From NCBI GenBank assembly GCA_000708835.1, contig DF237095.1, forward strand, positions 1 through 64,000: a DNA stretch of 64,000 nt, read 5' to 3'. The stretch is from Klebsormidium nitens (Eukaryota > Streptophyta > Klebsormidiophyceae > Klebsormidiales > Klebsormidiaceae). Positions 1-13,900 of this stretch are shown here, one piece after another (the stretch's first letter is position 1; the number at the start of each line of letters is the position of its first letter). Below the pieces are notes generated by a model that did no database searches, was not told the origin of the DNA, and saw only the letters and a program-made list of their open reading frames with translations. Position numbers and translations under genes: made by a program.

Positions 1-2
1 AG

Positions 3-182
3 TGTGCAGAGATCCAGAAAAGGCTGGACGAAGTCACGGCTCTGTTGCATGACGCCTTCCATATGGAGCAAGAGAAGATGCTTTTGCCTGGGGGCACGTA
101 TTTGGTAGGAAAGGTGTACATCGGACAACAGGCGAGTGTCACACGCTTGTTTGACTTAGAGACACTGAGTGCTCGGAAATAA
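3..182 (+). CDS. 3' end of an unidentified gene (partial)
   Basis: An open frame enters from the left window edge and ends at TAA 180-182. It encodes about 59 residues that I do not recognise. The first half is charged and helix-like (starting CAEIQKRLDEV), followed by the segment LLPGGTYLVGKVYIGQQ. The start and upstream exons lie outside the window, and position 3 may fall inside an exon rather than at a boundary. The open frame at the edge and the unskewed composition make a terminal coding exon likely, but a chance ORF of this length cannot be excluded. The next gene is convergent (minus strand, ending at 1920). Confidence 0.4.
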   Translation, partial: CAEIQKRLDEVTALLHDAFHMEQEKMLLPGGTYLVGKVYIGQQASVTRLFDLETLSARK

Positions 183-1919
183 GTTAGCTGGGTCCGCAAG
201 TTGTTGTGCTTTGGAAAAGGTCGAAGCCCAGACTTTTCTTGCTTTCAGTTTCAGTCCTTGTGAGCAAGAACGGAAATGTCCGAACATCGAAGTCAATCAA
301 CAACCTTGGAAATCTAGGCTGCTGCTTTTCCATCCAAATGAAAGAACCAGTCTTGAGACGGATGCATCCTTCAATCGAAGGATGAGATGAGAGGGCCTTG
401 GTTAAAACAGAGCTTCTCACCTTCCACAACCCAATCAACCTACACTTTCCGAGTGGCGTTTGAAAGTTGGCGACTCAATACTGATTGGCTGCCCTCTGTT
501 CTGCAGAGCAACGCTGCAAGGGTGTATCCCGCAAAGGATCCTCCGACCCTAGGGTCCTTGGTCCTGTTGGAGGGCCTCCTGCGCATTGTCCTTGGTGATC
601 GTGCTCTCAGAAAAGTGTAACCGAAGTGAAAAGGTTGATCGAGAGCAATAAGAGACAGGTCAAGGCAGCTATGGAAGAAGTGTGGCAGAGTCACCGAACC
701 GCTGGGATGACCGCACGCTTGGCAATGGCCGGCAACAACTTCAGTCAGCCCAAAAGGAGGTTCAAAATTCTAGGCCATCCTAATGATCAGAGAGTGCGCG
801 CTGAATGAGAATCAACAACCGTTGTCTACCACAATCACCTCGATACCTGCGTTGGTTCTGTTCTTGATAAGTTCGCATACCCGTGTTGCAATGATGCACC
901 AGGATTCATAGCCACCGGCGTGGGCTAGTCTAGATGCACGTACAACGACACGCACAGGCCGTGGCAGCTGCATTCTAGATGCCTGGCACTTAGCGCGGCG
1001 GCCGGCACGCGTACAATCACCAACCGTCAACTTAAATTTATGCCACTTAGGAGGCAATATAGCTAGCTGTGGTGACGCACCGGCCTGCAGGCTCATGACC
1101 CGATTGATTGCAGGTTGGAGCGTATCATACCTCATGGCGGCTAAGACCGTCCCTATACACTGAGCAACAGATTGCTGTCGAGGAGTATATTCGACCGGAG
1201 CCCAGCTGGCATGGACCGGTCAGTGCGGGATGGGCCGGGCTGCACAAAGCGTGCCATGCGTAAGTACTAATGATGAGAGTGTATAACGACTGCGCAAATT
1301 CGTCCTGTACCGTCGCGATCGCAGATCCATGGGCCTATGCATCCTATATGGTTCCACTCTGGTATCCAGCTGCAAGCACTGGCATAAGTTGCTAGCCATG
1401 CTGTATATAGCACGGTCAAAACATACATGCGCTCTATGTTCGTATTCGAGCGCGGGTATCATCCACATATGGTCTTTTACAACTGGCGGCCCATGCACTC
1501 ATAGGGATATCCTAACTGATATAACCCGAGGGTTAAGGCAAAATTGCCATGGCATACCGGTACTATGATATGCGTGCTAGTTGCGAATGCAGGGTAACTC
1601 GAGCTACACGTTACTAACCGCAAATACTGCATGACACTAAACACACGCGTGTCGTTATACCGTGTTACTTAGGCAGCGGCCCCAACCCAAGGTGCGCATG
1701 TATCGGTCTCTATGTTCTGCTTGCAAGCGCTCCTCTTCCTTAAACATGTCTAGATCGGATGCCGTGGATCCCAATTTGAAAGGCATGCGTGCTGGTAAAA
1801 GTAGGTACTGTTGTCCATGATCTAGTGGAAACTGGCCAGTTTTGATTTAAAATACCTCGTACATGAGAGCGATATCCACTGTGTACTCGAAAGCAAAGCA
1901 GTGCAGCAGACTCCTCCTT
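183..1919. other. intergenic region between convergent genes, no gene seen
   Basis: About 1.7 kb between the putative gene ending at 182 and the 3' end of the HOOK-like gene. Several open stretches of 60-107 codons occur on both strands (for example 812-1135 minus), but they have no recognisable domain, splice support or conserved motif. It presumably holds the two 3' UTRs and spacer. Confidence 0.5.
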
Positions 1920-4900
1920 TTAACGTTCATATATAATCCGATGCATCGGTGTAGAAGGCGTCCTCATCTTCATGTTTGGACTGCCACTATTTCCTTTGCG
2001 CCCAACAGCCTCGGAAGCTGCCCTGCTCTCAGCTGACAGCCAATCGCTCCCCTCCTTTGACCGCTCTCGCGAGGTTGACTTACTGGGCGGCAAAGCCATC
2101 GATGCCCGCAGCTTGTCCGTTACCGTCTTCAGGGATGGCGACCGCGCCTGCTGTTGTCTGGGCTGGTGGTCGCCCAAAGGCACCACCGGCGCTGGCCTCC
2201 GGAGAAACTCCCCGGACGTCCGCAAGAACTCCTGTGACGCCCGGAGGACGTCGCTAGCCTTTTTTGCGGACGATTGGGGCCGGACGGTAGATGACAAAGG
2301 CGCGGGCGTCGATGCGCGGAAGTCGGTGTTCAGCGTAAAGTTGCTGGCAGAAGGGCCTCCAAGCGAAAAGCGGTGCGATGTTTGGAGAGGCGTCGAAGCT
2401 TCGCTCGGAGATGGAGTGGGCGGAGCAAGAGCTCCGTTGCGGATGTCGAATTGCAGCCTGGATGGAGCGTAGCTGGTATGGGTTCTGATAATCAAAGCTT
2501 GGACTTCCTCGAGAAGACGGAGCAACATTTGTCTTCATTGAGGACTCTCGGGAGGGCGCTGCAAGCTTAGGAAGATCTGAAACTAAAGTACTGAATGCAC
2601 TCAAGTCGAAATTGACTCAGTCCGATGGTGACATCCTTAGATTTTGCGTAGCTGAATTCCCGTCTGCCCAACTGTTGCTTGCCGCTTCGCATCAACTTGT
2701 CACGCACCGGCCCCTTTTCACACCTTGACGGCAAGTCATCACCTGGCGCCAGCCGTAGGATTTGCGGCCTTACAGTGGGCGTCGGGAGAAGAGAGGCGCC
2801 AATCGCAAAGTCGCTCCTCTTCAAGCAAAATGGCCTGAGCCCAATTTAAACCTTAGACGTTCCGCCGAGCCCCCGTAGAAAGAATAACTAAAGTGGCGCC
2901 TCAAGTAACTAGCAATACAAACACCAGAGCGGAGGTCCTCCGAAATTGAGCCTCAAGCAACGCGGCGAAGCCCCTTCATAATGCAACTAGAGCGGCGTGA
3001 CGAGCGGCCTCACTTCTGGTAGCGCATGTTGACCTCGTAGAACGCGGTGGTAACCATCTGCTGCTCGCGCGCCGCCATCTCGCCCGCCTCCCGCCGCAGC
3101 TTCTCCGCCGTCTCTAGTTGCTGCTGCAGCGCGGCGTTTTCGTTCTTGAGCAGCGTCAGGTCGATGGCGGCCGCGCAGGACATGCGGCCTTCCACGTCCT
3201 TCAACCGCTGCTCTGCCGCGGAGAGGGCCTGGAAGAGAAAAGAGGGGCGAAGGTTTAGAATGAAGACCCTAAAATCCTATAATCCTAAAACTAGCATTGT
3301 CAATAGGGTTTGCTGTGCTGCCTTACGTGCGGAACCGAAAGACGTAGAAACTGAAATGGTGACACAGAACTGGCGGCCCTCCACGTCCTTCAACCGCTGC
3401 TCCGCTACAGAGAGGGCCTGAAGAAACAAAAAAGGGGGGGGAGTAAGCTCGTAGCGACGTAGTCTGGGTTTGCATTGCTGCTTTCGTTTTTAAGTGAAAG
3501 GATAGAATCTGACGGTCGTCCACGCCACGCCCTTGTGCTGAGGAAAGGCCCTGAGAAAGGAAGAAAGGGGGGCGCAAGCATATAAATTACGTGACATGGT
3601 TTGAGTCTGCTCTTCTGCCTACAGAGGTAAATTGAACGCGTGGAGTATGACGGCCTTCCACGTCTTTCAGTCGCTGTTCCGCTGCGGAGAGGGCCTGGAA
3701 ATGAAAAATAGGGGCGAAGGTTTGGGACTTCAGCGTTGTCAGGTGGGTTTGCTGTGGAATTCTGAAAGGCGTAGAAAACGAGATAGTCACACGGGACTGG
3801 CGACCGGATTGCGACCTTCCGCAACCATCAACCGCTGCTCTATCGCGGAAACTGGCGGAAAGACGAAACGGGGAGGAGAAGGTTCAGACACTCAGCAACG
3901 TCATTGTAATGTTCGCGGTGCTGCCTCCAGTGGCGAAATAAAGGGAGGGGAGTATGAAATGGTTAAATACTTTATAAACTCTGTACCTGGCAAGAGGTGA
4001 GAACGTTCTGAGTCGGTTTTAGATGACTTGTGGCAAGTGTGTTAAGCCGATCCTGCTCGAACTAGGAAGCAGTACCTTTGAAACAGAACTATTGACGTGG
4101 ATGGCCAGCAGAGCTTTGTACTGCGCCAAACAAAGTAGGTCTCTCTCTCCCTTCCTGGCTATACAGATGTCCAAAGCAGAGTGCGGCAAAGACGGATAGG
4201 AGAGCCGGGTCGACGCCAGCAACTTTGATGGACCTCAACGCAACCTCTTGCGCAACAGATGTGATCGGTTGGTCGAGGACCCACCTTCTGCTTCTCGTCC
4301 AGATCGGCCCGCAGTTTCTCAATATAGCCGCTGATCGAGGCCAGTAGCGACGTGCTGTTGCGGCCTTCATCTGCTGATTGCTCCATCTCTTCGGCCGCAA
4401 CTAGAGCGGCACCATCAGCCTGCACCAATGATAGACGATTTGCTAAGCATCTTATGCGTTTAACCTGATACAAAGGCCAAATGTTGAACGCCGCATCGGT
4501 CGAGGGGACACATTGAGACGTCAAAGCGCCGCAGATTCCGTGCGCGCCTGCACTTGGACATAATCTGTTTGACCGGCTCAAATCAGATAGACGATCGCTT
4601 GGAAGGTGGAAGCAAGCCATAACCTCCTGAACGGGAGCCTCGTAGCTGGATTTTGACCGAAACGAGGAGCTACGGAGGGCTTACAGAGGCATGCAAAAGC
4701 AGACTGAAGGCGCGTAAGCGCAGATTGAGTTTTGGGCGTGTTACCTCGTCCGCCGTCGCCGTGTCCTCTAGCAGGGCTGCGGCTCGATTAGGCGACCAGG
4801 GGGCAAGCTCTTGACTGTTAGAGGGGGGCAGCGAAGCGAGAGCGGCCGCCAGTTGACTGTGAATGGCGTCCAGCTGGAAGCAAGAAAAGGACAGGGTTGA

Positions 4901-7900
4901 ACAAAAGAGCAGGCTTGAGTGTCTAAGGAAAAGGCCTGAACGATTGAGTGGTTGAAAGGACGATTAGACAAGAAGCATGTAAGTGTAGAACAAGCAGTAC
5001 AGCAGAGATGTTGGGGCCAATTCATCCGCATGCAACGAAAAGCACTTGTACTTGAGGGCAGTGTTGACGAGTAGTATACGAAGAGCACGCTTTCAAAAAG
5101 GACGCCTTGATGCAATTGAAGACAACTTCTCCTTCGTCAGCGTTACGCGCCACTTCCGTGCTTTTGGGACGGATTCTACGCTCACCTCGCTCTGTAGAAC
5201 TAGAGCGGCGATCCTGTGCTTCTCCCCCGTCTCTTTCTCTCTGTCAGCGGTCCCCTGAAGCGCCTGCAACCGTTGGGCCATTTCTCGTAACTCTTCCCGC
5301 AGGCCGTCGGCCTCGTCGGACCGGGCACGGAGCTCAGTCCGAGACGCGTCCAGCGCAGCGACCACCTGCGCAGTACAAGAATCCTGTTATTGGGCAGCAG
5401 AGGGGCCGATCTGCTTAGTAACTGGACCTTTTTTACGCCCTGCAAAAGCTGACTTGATGAGAGCCGGGAGGTACAGCGACCAAGGGAGAAGGGAGAAAAC
5501 TGATGTAGCGTTGCAGGACTACCTGCGCAGACACAAATGCTGGCAGTCCGCTTGTGAAGCATTCGCGCAGTGCTTTCTCAGTGCCTGGACAGACGCTTGT
5601 ACCATCTTGCTGCTTCGCCTGCGAGAACAACGAGATTCACTTTCCTCGCAAGGGAAGTTATCACATCTCACATCGATCGCAAATGATGAAGCATTGAATG
5701 ATTTCACCGGCTTCCCACCTGCTCCATCTCGGCCGTTGCCCTTCCTAGATCCTCGCTGAAGTCCCCCCGCAGCCGATCATATTCAGACTGCACCGCTCGC
5801 AGCGCAGCCGCCCCTTCCTCCCCAACTTTCTTAACCTCCGCCCGCAAACCCTCCGCGATCTTCGACGCTTCCGCCAATTGGCCCTTGACAGCTGTCATCT
5901 CCTCAAGCGTTGCCCGCAACTCTTCCGCTTTCTTCTCCACCTCATCGGTAAGCGCGTCCCGTTCCTTGGCAAGCGCTTCCCGCTCCTCGATAGCGCCTCT
6001 CAAATCGCACTCCAACCGGCCCATGTCCTCTTCGCTCTTCTCGAGGCGTGCCTCCCATTCGGCTGTTGCCGCCCAGTGCTCCTCCAAAACTTTCTCCGAC
6101 GCCGCGCGGGCCTCTGCAGCCGTCCGTTCGCAAGTCGCCTCCAGCTCCCGCACCGCCTCGCGACCCCGCTCTAGTTCCTGAGTCACCCCCAGCATCTCTT
6201 CCCTCGCCCCCTCTAGTTGCCGACTTACTTCCTCGCACGCCGCATCCTTCTGTGCGAGGGCGTACCGGACCGTCTCCAACTCAACGCAAAGCGCCGCAGT
6301 CTCGTCTTTCCTAGTCTCCGCTTCCGTCCGCACACTTTCCAGCTCTGTCTGTACAGCATTCAACTCCGCTTTTATTTTCTGCAGCTTTTCAGTTTTCACG
6401 CTCAGTAATGTCTCCAGCTGCTCAAACGCGCTGACCTTCTTTTCCAGCGCAGCCCGCAGCTCCACCGCCTCTTCCTCCTGCCGCTGGAGCCGACTATTTA
6501 GCTCGCCCGCAATCTTGACCGCTGACTGGAGGCGCTCTTCCGCATCCTGCGCTTCTTGGTGGGCGAGTCCCAGCGTGTGCTTCAGAGAGGTGACCTCAGC
6601 ACGCGCCTGCCGGGCATCCGTTTGCGCCGCTGCTAGTTGCTCCGACAGGTTCTCGTATTCTTGCTGCTCGCTCGAGAGCTGGCTGCGGGCGTGGCTCAAC
6701 TCGCGGCGCACCTGCACATGAATCAAAACGGCCTTTCGCAATGCACCTCCAAAATGCAAATCTGCTTCGCTACACACAGTCTGCCTGATTTGCGCCTTTG
6801 AATATAAGATCACACAGAATTGACTGGACTTCCTTTCACGCACAGATTTGTTGTGCACAGTTCAAACATACGTCGATCAGGGGGCCACTCTTTTCCTCCG
6901 ACAATCCTCTTCTTAAAGCACACAGGGAGTACACAATGTCTCCCTCGCTCTTGCTAAGCCTCACGCTCTCTACACACTGCTCCCAAGGACAGGCGAAAGT
7001 ACTGCATTCGGACCCGCAGTGGTCAGAACAGATCACCCTTCTCCAAGCATTTCATGGTCAGATCAGCAGACCCACCTGTGCCTCCTCCACTTTCGCCTGG
7101 TCCAAATCCAGCTTCGCCTCGTCCGCCTCCTGCCGCGCCGCCGCGCATCTCCTCGCCCATTCCGTCGCCGCTTTCTGCGCCGTCTCTGCTTCCTCCGTCC
7201 TCTCTTTTGCCTCTTCCACCGCCCGGTCCCTTTCGGACGTGCGATCCGCCAGCTCCCGCTTCAACTTGTCCGCAGCCCTCTCGAGCGTCCGTGCCTGCTC
7301 CTGAGCCCGCTCTAGTTCCTGTTGGAGTGTGTCCGAAAAGAGCTTCCCCTGCTTGACGGCTGCTTCTAGAGACCCGAGTCTCGTCTCCGCCTCCTGGGCT
7401 TCCGCCGACAGCCTCGCCACGTCCGCCTGCCGCGACCGGAGCTCCGTTTCGAGGCGCGCTGCTTCCTCCGTTTTGCTTCGAAGACTCTCTTTCGCGGATG
7501 CCAGCTGCTCTTCGTTGGACGACAAGGCCTCTTGGAGAGTTTTGATGTCGACGGACTGCCGCTCTAACCGGCCGCGGAATCCGTCCAACTCCTCGCCCTT
7601 CCGCTGCAGCGTCACTTGGGCTCCGCTCAGCTCCCGCTCGAGGCCCTGTACGCGGGCGTTCTTCTCCAAAGTGCTGGTTTCGAGGGCCGACTTTGCCGCG
7701 AGCAGGGCCTCCCGTTCCGCTCTCAGCGCCTCCGCAGATGCGTCCATCTCTTCGAGGAGGGTCTTGACGTCTTCCAGGTTGGCCTCCATCTCGGTGACGA
7801 GCTGGTCCTTCTCAGCGAGCAGCGCATCCTGAAAAAACAGAGATTGGTGAGAACGATCGTAAAACGGAAAAGTACTGTAGGCAGCGATCGGCGAGTCCGC

Positions 7901-10900
7901 CTAGTACGATCGGCAATGATCGAATACCGAACGCCACGTACGGTGTTTGATGAGCGGGCGCCCAGACTTCCTTTTTCGTCATCCTTCTTCTGTTCATAAT
8001 CAGAAGAGTTCGTTTGCTGCTGGGGTTCATTGCCCGCCAGAAGTCTTGCTTCTACAAGTGGGTAAACAGGGCAACGGAAAAGGCCTATGGAGAGAAACTT
8101 CTTACGGCCAACAAAGCACAAGGAGCGCGCTTCCGCCTCACCTTGTCGGTCACAGCCGCCCTGCTATCCTCCAGCAGATTCGCCAGCTCAGCATTGCTGG
8201 CGACGAGCGCCTCGTTTTCGCTCTGGCTCTCCTTGAGCGACTCTTCAAGCTCGTTTTGCTTCTGCTCGTAGGCTCTTTCCTGGGAGCGCGAGTGAGCCTC
8301 CAAGTCAAACAGCTCGTGGGTCTTCACCTCGAGCTGGCCTTCCATGTCGACGACCTGACAGGGGAGGAGCGGTACATTGATTAGAGCGGACAGCTCTACC
8401 TTGGAAAACAGGGGGAAAATGCTGCATGGATTGTTAGTGTACGCCGGACTTTCATTTTGAGATCACCGGGACTGCGGAGAACAGATAAGAGACCTACCGC
8501 GGAAAACAAGGAATCAACACTTTTCAATGAGATCAAAGATCACTGAGAGAGAGGGCTTTGCGTTTGGAATGTTGGAATCGAAATTCTTCATGTATCAAAC
8601 CGTCCGTCCCTCTTGGGCCCTCGTACTTCTAGGAGCAAATCGTTAGGACGCAGTACCAAGGGAAGCAGACAAAGGCACCTTTCCAGATTTCAGACTGTGT
8701 CTACTGCATTAGCTAAGAAACTCCCCGGGTGTCCGCACCTTCAAGCGGATCAGCCGCATCTCCTCCTCGTTCTTGGAGTTGATCTCATTCAGCGCCCCCA
8801 CCATCCGCGAGAACTGCTCCAACTCATGCTCCATCTTCTCGATGCTGACGTCCCGCTCGTGCACCGTCACGTCCCGGGCCCCCAGCGCTGACGTCATCTC
8901 CGTGATCTGCACCTGCGCCGCTTCCAGCGCAGCCTCAGTTGCGCCCAGTTTCGCTCTAAGCTGGTCGCCCTTCCCGTTGGCCTCCTCCAACGATTCTTCC
9001 AGCATTGTAATCTTTGAGTCCTTCTCCTGAGACCGAGAAACTTCCGCCGCTAGTTCTTCCGCGAGCCTCTCCCCTTCCCCAACGCTGGCCGCCACCTCGG
9101 CCCCCAGCCGTTCCACCTCGGCCTGCGAGGCCGCAACTTTCTCCCGCTCTAGTTCCATCCGCTCCACCTGCCGCGTCAGCTCGCCCGTCAACCTGCCAAT
9201 GCGCGCCTCGCGTTCGCGCACCTCCTCCTCCGCAGCCTCAAGCTCTCGAGCAAGCACGTCCTTTTGTGCACAACTCTCCGCCAGGTCGACCCGCAGTTTC
9301 TGCGCCGTCTCACTCATCTCCACTAGCTGGCGGTTCCGCTGCTGGCCCTCGGTAACTGCGCGCTCCAACCCCGCCTGCAGTTCCGAAATGTACTTCTGGC
9401 CCTCGGTCCGTTTCCGCTCGCTCTCCTCGAGCTTGCCTTCCAATTCCGCCACCCGCACCAACCGAGCAGCGGATTCCGCCCTGCTTCCGTCCAAGTCTCT
9501 TTGCAAGGAGGAGAGGCGCTCCTCCAACGCCGCCCCTTCGGCCTCAGCGACACCTAACGCCGCCTCTAGTTCCTTGTGCATTCGTTTCTCCGTTTCGAGC
9601 TCTGCAACTAGGCTGCTAATCCCTTCTCGAGTGGACCTCAGGTGACCACCCAAGTTCGACACGCTGTTTTCTAGACTGGCTACATGCTTTCTGCTGCGGT
9701 CCAACTCAGCGCTAGTATCTGCGAGCTCCGCTGCTGTTTCTTCCAACTCAGCCTGTATTTCTCGCAGGCGGGCCTCGGTCTCCGTCAACTCCCTTTCCAA
9801 GGCCGCTTTGTCGCCGGTCAAATCCGCTCCAAACTGTTCGGAACGAGCCAGCTCCGCAGCAAGTCTTAGGACTTCCTCCTCCACATTCCCCAGTCGTCGC
9901 TCAAGCCCCTCCTTTTCTGCTCGAAGCGACGCCCCCTCCTCAGTCGACACCCTCAACCGCTGGCTTTCAGAATTCAGGGCCTGAGCCAACTGGTGGTTCC
10001 GCTCGTTCAGCTGGCCAACCTCGGCCTGCAGGGCAGCCACTGACGCGCTGCCACGTGTCACCTCCTGACGGGTCGCCTTCAGTTCCCCCTGGACGCCCTG
10101 CATCTCGCGCTCGGCGTCCACCAGCTGCCGTTCCCGCCGTCCGAGCATCTCCCGCAACGCAGACTCTTGCTCCGATACCTCCTCTAGTTGCACCCTCACA
10201 GCGACCGCTGCAATCCGCTCCTTTTCCAACGCCTCTTCCAGCTTCTCACACTGGGAGGCAAGATCCGTGCTGCGAGTCTGCTCCGCTGCCAGGCCAGACT
10301 GAAGCTTCTCTAGCGCAGTCTTCGTCCCCTGCAACTCCTGGCAGGTTTCCTCAAGCGCGGCGCTTAGAGCGCCGACCTGTGCCCCCAGACGCTGGGCTTC
10401 TTGATCCCGCTCCCGGAGTTCGCCTCCTAACCGTCCGATCTCGCCAACCTTCTCTTCCAGTTCCCGCATCTTCGCCCGCAGCTCTTCTTCCCTCGTTCCA
10501 ATCGTTGCCCTGCTGCTCACCAGCAAACCTTCCAATTGGTCCTCGACAGTCTCCAGTTCCTTCTTCAACGCTGTGATCGCCGTACTCTTCTCCACCCCCT
10601 CGCGTCGCTCCTCCTCGAGCCGCCCCTCCAGCTGCGCAGCCCGCGTGCGCGCCTCGATGACGTCGCGCGTCGCCTGACCGATCTCCTGCGTCGCCTCCTC
10701 GAACAGCGCTTTCGTCCGCACAAGCGTCTCGTTCAGCCGCGCCGCTTCTTCCTTCATCCCCTCCAGCTCGCTCTCGGCCTCCTCTTTCTCGGTCCGCAGG
10801 CCCCACAGCTCCTCTTTCATCTCGTCCCCTTCCCTAACCTTCGCCGTCAAGTCCCTCCGGAGCGCAATCATCGCCTGCTGCAGCCTCTCCCCCTCCTCTC

Positions 10901-13900
10901 TCAATTGCTCCACCTCAGAAACCAATTCCGCCTCCTTCCGTCCCGCTTCCGACTCCACTCTCGCGTGCTGCGCCTTGAGACTGTCCCACTCCGCCCGCAA
11001 GCTCGTCAGTTCCTTTCTCGACCTTTCGCCCTCCTCGGCGATCCCCTCCGCCTCCCGAACCAGTTGCGCTTTCTCTGCGGCCACTGCTTCCATGGTCCGA
11101 GTGAAGCCGGCGAGCTCCTCGTCGAGAGTCTGCTGCACGCGGACGCGAGTCGCGTGCTCTCGGGATGCGTCGCTGACGGCGTTCTGCAGCTCGTCCGACA
11201 GCCTGAAGACGACGAGCGCAATGGTCAGAAAAAGAAGTGAAGGTTTTGAAGCTGGGGCGTTCGAGGAAGTTTCTTTCAAATCTTTAAACAGCAGCAGGGC
11301 GAAAGTGTACAGAGGTGTGAAGACACGATGGACAAACGTCGAACGACTAAGAAAGTCTAAACTTGCAGCACCCCATCCTTCCCAGCGGTTTCTATGTCCT
11401 CTCCTGATTTTGCTATAATTCCTCATTCTCGAATTGACGTAGGCCCCTCCAATTTGCCAGGAGATGTGCGCTCGCGGTCATCCCTGTCTTTCTCTAACAG
11501 CAGCAGAAGTATCCGCCCTGACTCACCGAGCCTTCTCAACGTTTGCTTTCTCCAGCTCCTCTTTGAGCTCCTCGCACCGCTCCTTGCCGGCCCTGACACT
11601 GGCCTCCGCAGCCGCCTTAGCGACTTCAGCGGTCATGGCCCTCTCATTCCAGCGCTCTTTCTCACGCAGCATGCTGTTAATCTCCAGCATTCGCTCGTTT
11701 GCATCACTGCGCAGCCGGTCGCTCTCACTGCGCAGCCGCTCAATCTCCTCCTGGATTGAGCAGGGGTTGGATTGTCAGCGATCTCAGCTGATGGCAGAAA
11801 CACAGGCTCAAAGACAGAGAAAAGATCACTCAACAGAATGAGCACTTCTTGCTTCGACGATACAAACCTAGATATCACTTAGAAAATTGAGACTGGATCC
11901 TTGTCAACTGTTCCAAAGACGCAGGTGTGGAGAATACAAGTATCACAGTTGATGCCCCCAAGCTTCAGAAGCTGAGGCAATCCGGAAGAAGGCGGCAAAA
12001 CTCTTTGCTTCACTCTTACCATGAGTCGTGTCTCTCTTTCACCCCGGCCTTCTGCGCCCAACAGCAGTCGCTCCCGTAAGACAAGGATCTCTGCCCCCAG
12101 CCGCAGCTCTTCTGCTTTCCCCAGCTCTACCATGCCCTTGAGGCGGCTGTTCTCCGCTTCCAGATTGTCCCGCAGCGAAAGCTGCGCTGATTCGGCATCA
12201 TAAAGCTGGGCCTGCAAGGCAGGAGAGGAGATTACGCCCAATTTGATTTCGAGCGTCCTACCTTTACTGCCAATTCAAAGCCTACTACAAGTAGCTCAAC
12301 CACAAACGACACAAATTCAACGTTTGTGGAACTGTAGTGGTCTTGGCTCCAACGGCACCCTAAGCTTGCCTGTCATCAGAGTTGGTTCACAAAAGCGCGA
12401 CGCAAAGTGCATCAGAGTGGGTCAAAGGATGGAGGCAGAAAGACTCTCACCTGCAAACGGTCCTTCTCGTTCAAAGCATTCTGAAGCTTCGACTGCAAAC
12501 CGGAAAATGCGTCTCTCAGATTCTCGTGCTCATGTGCGCTTTTCGCCTGATCCTCCTGTAACTCTCTGTTGCACTGTTGAAGCTCCTGGACTTCAGCCGC
12601 CCTTGCTTCCAGCTTCAGCCACAGGGCCGCCATTTGCGCCTCCTTGCTTTTCGTGGCTTCCAGGAGAGAGGCCTTCTCAGCCTTCAGAGTAACGAAAACA
12701 GATGTTATGCAGTTCATAAAAAGGCAACAGGTTATGTAATGATGACTGCGAGTCAAAGAATGGAAGCGAATGATGATGCAAAACTAAAGGTGCGCAAATT
12801 GGATCTTTTCTGCTTCAATGAGAAAAATTCACTGTGGTGAGAGCACCTCACCTGCAGACTAGAGCTCTGTTCCTGAGCCATACTCAGTTGCTCCCTGACC
12901 CGGGCCTGTTCATATGGGTCCACCGATGTCTGTACATCCAACAAGGGGATTGGTAAGCTTCAGCACTTTGGGATTAGTCAGCTGGGTAGCCAAAGATAAT
13001 CTGCCACAGCACCAGAGAAGCTACCTCCAAGTTTGCTCACAGCAAACCTTTTTGCGGACTCTCCGCAAAGTCTGCCTTCCGGACCGCACAAAAGGTCTCG
13101 CCTTTTTGACTTTGGAGCTTACCCAGTGCACAGGGCCTTCTCCTGCTTCCTTCAGAACTTCCTCGTAAGCTCGGTACAATCTCAACACCGTTCTCTGCTT
13201 GACAAAAGGAGAGCGCCTGTCAGATGGATAAAATCATTCCCTTGGATGAAGTGCAAACTGAGGCACCACGGTACAGGAACACAGCAACACTGCAGTCTAG
13301 CAGAGTTCTTGAGCAAGCACCTGGAAAAGAACATCTTCTAAATGCAGACTGACCTGAGAGGTTCGCTTAAGAGCGAGAACGCCATCAAGATATTGTCCCT
13401 TCTTGGGCCCTGTGAGGGCAGCAAACAATAGCTGCAAAAAAGGACTGGAGTCAGGGCCGGCAAGCAGGCATAGGAGGGGACAGCAGACATGCCTCTATCC
13501 AGACAATACGTAACATTTGCAACATCTGGTTGAACATTGATTACATAGGAGAGCCACAGTCTCCGAAATACGGATCCTTTCAGCTCGTGACTTTTATGCG
13601 ATCCTTACCCTCTGCACAAGCCTGAGCAAGGCGCTGTAGTCGCCTGCGGCTGCAGCTTCAACGTCAGGACCTACTGCAGCAGCCTCTGTTGGGGCGTGCA
13701 ACTCCTACACAGTGCAAGCACCCGCATCAGGCTGTTGACGCAAGGGTGCAGTGACATGCCAATCATCCTTGGATAGTGTATTCCCCGTCTGCTCATGCTA
13801 TATCATAAAGGCACTGCCTTTGTTACTAGAAAGGGACCTGTTAGCACCCGCAGTGACATGTTGGACACAAGATCACTGCAGCTCAAGGAGCCATGAGAGT

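Noticed and set aside
812-1135. 107-codon minus-strand ORF
   Set aside because: No recognisable motif, no partner exons, and ordinary intergenic composition.
5878-6408. Plus-strand ORFs opposite the coiled coil (also 7054-7356, 9014-9645, 10055-11240)
   Set aside because: Antisense shadows of the HOOK-like gene: Ser/Pro/Arg-rich with no domains, created by GC-rich Glu/Leu/Ala codons.
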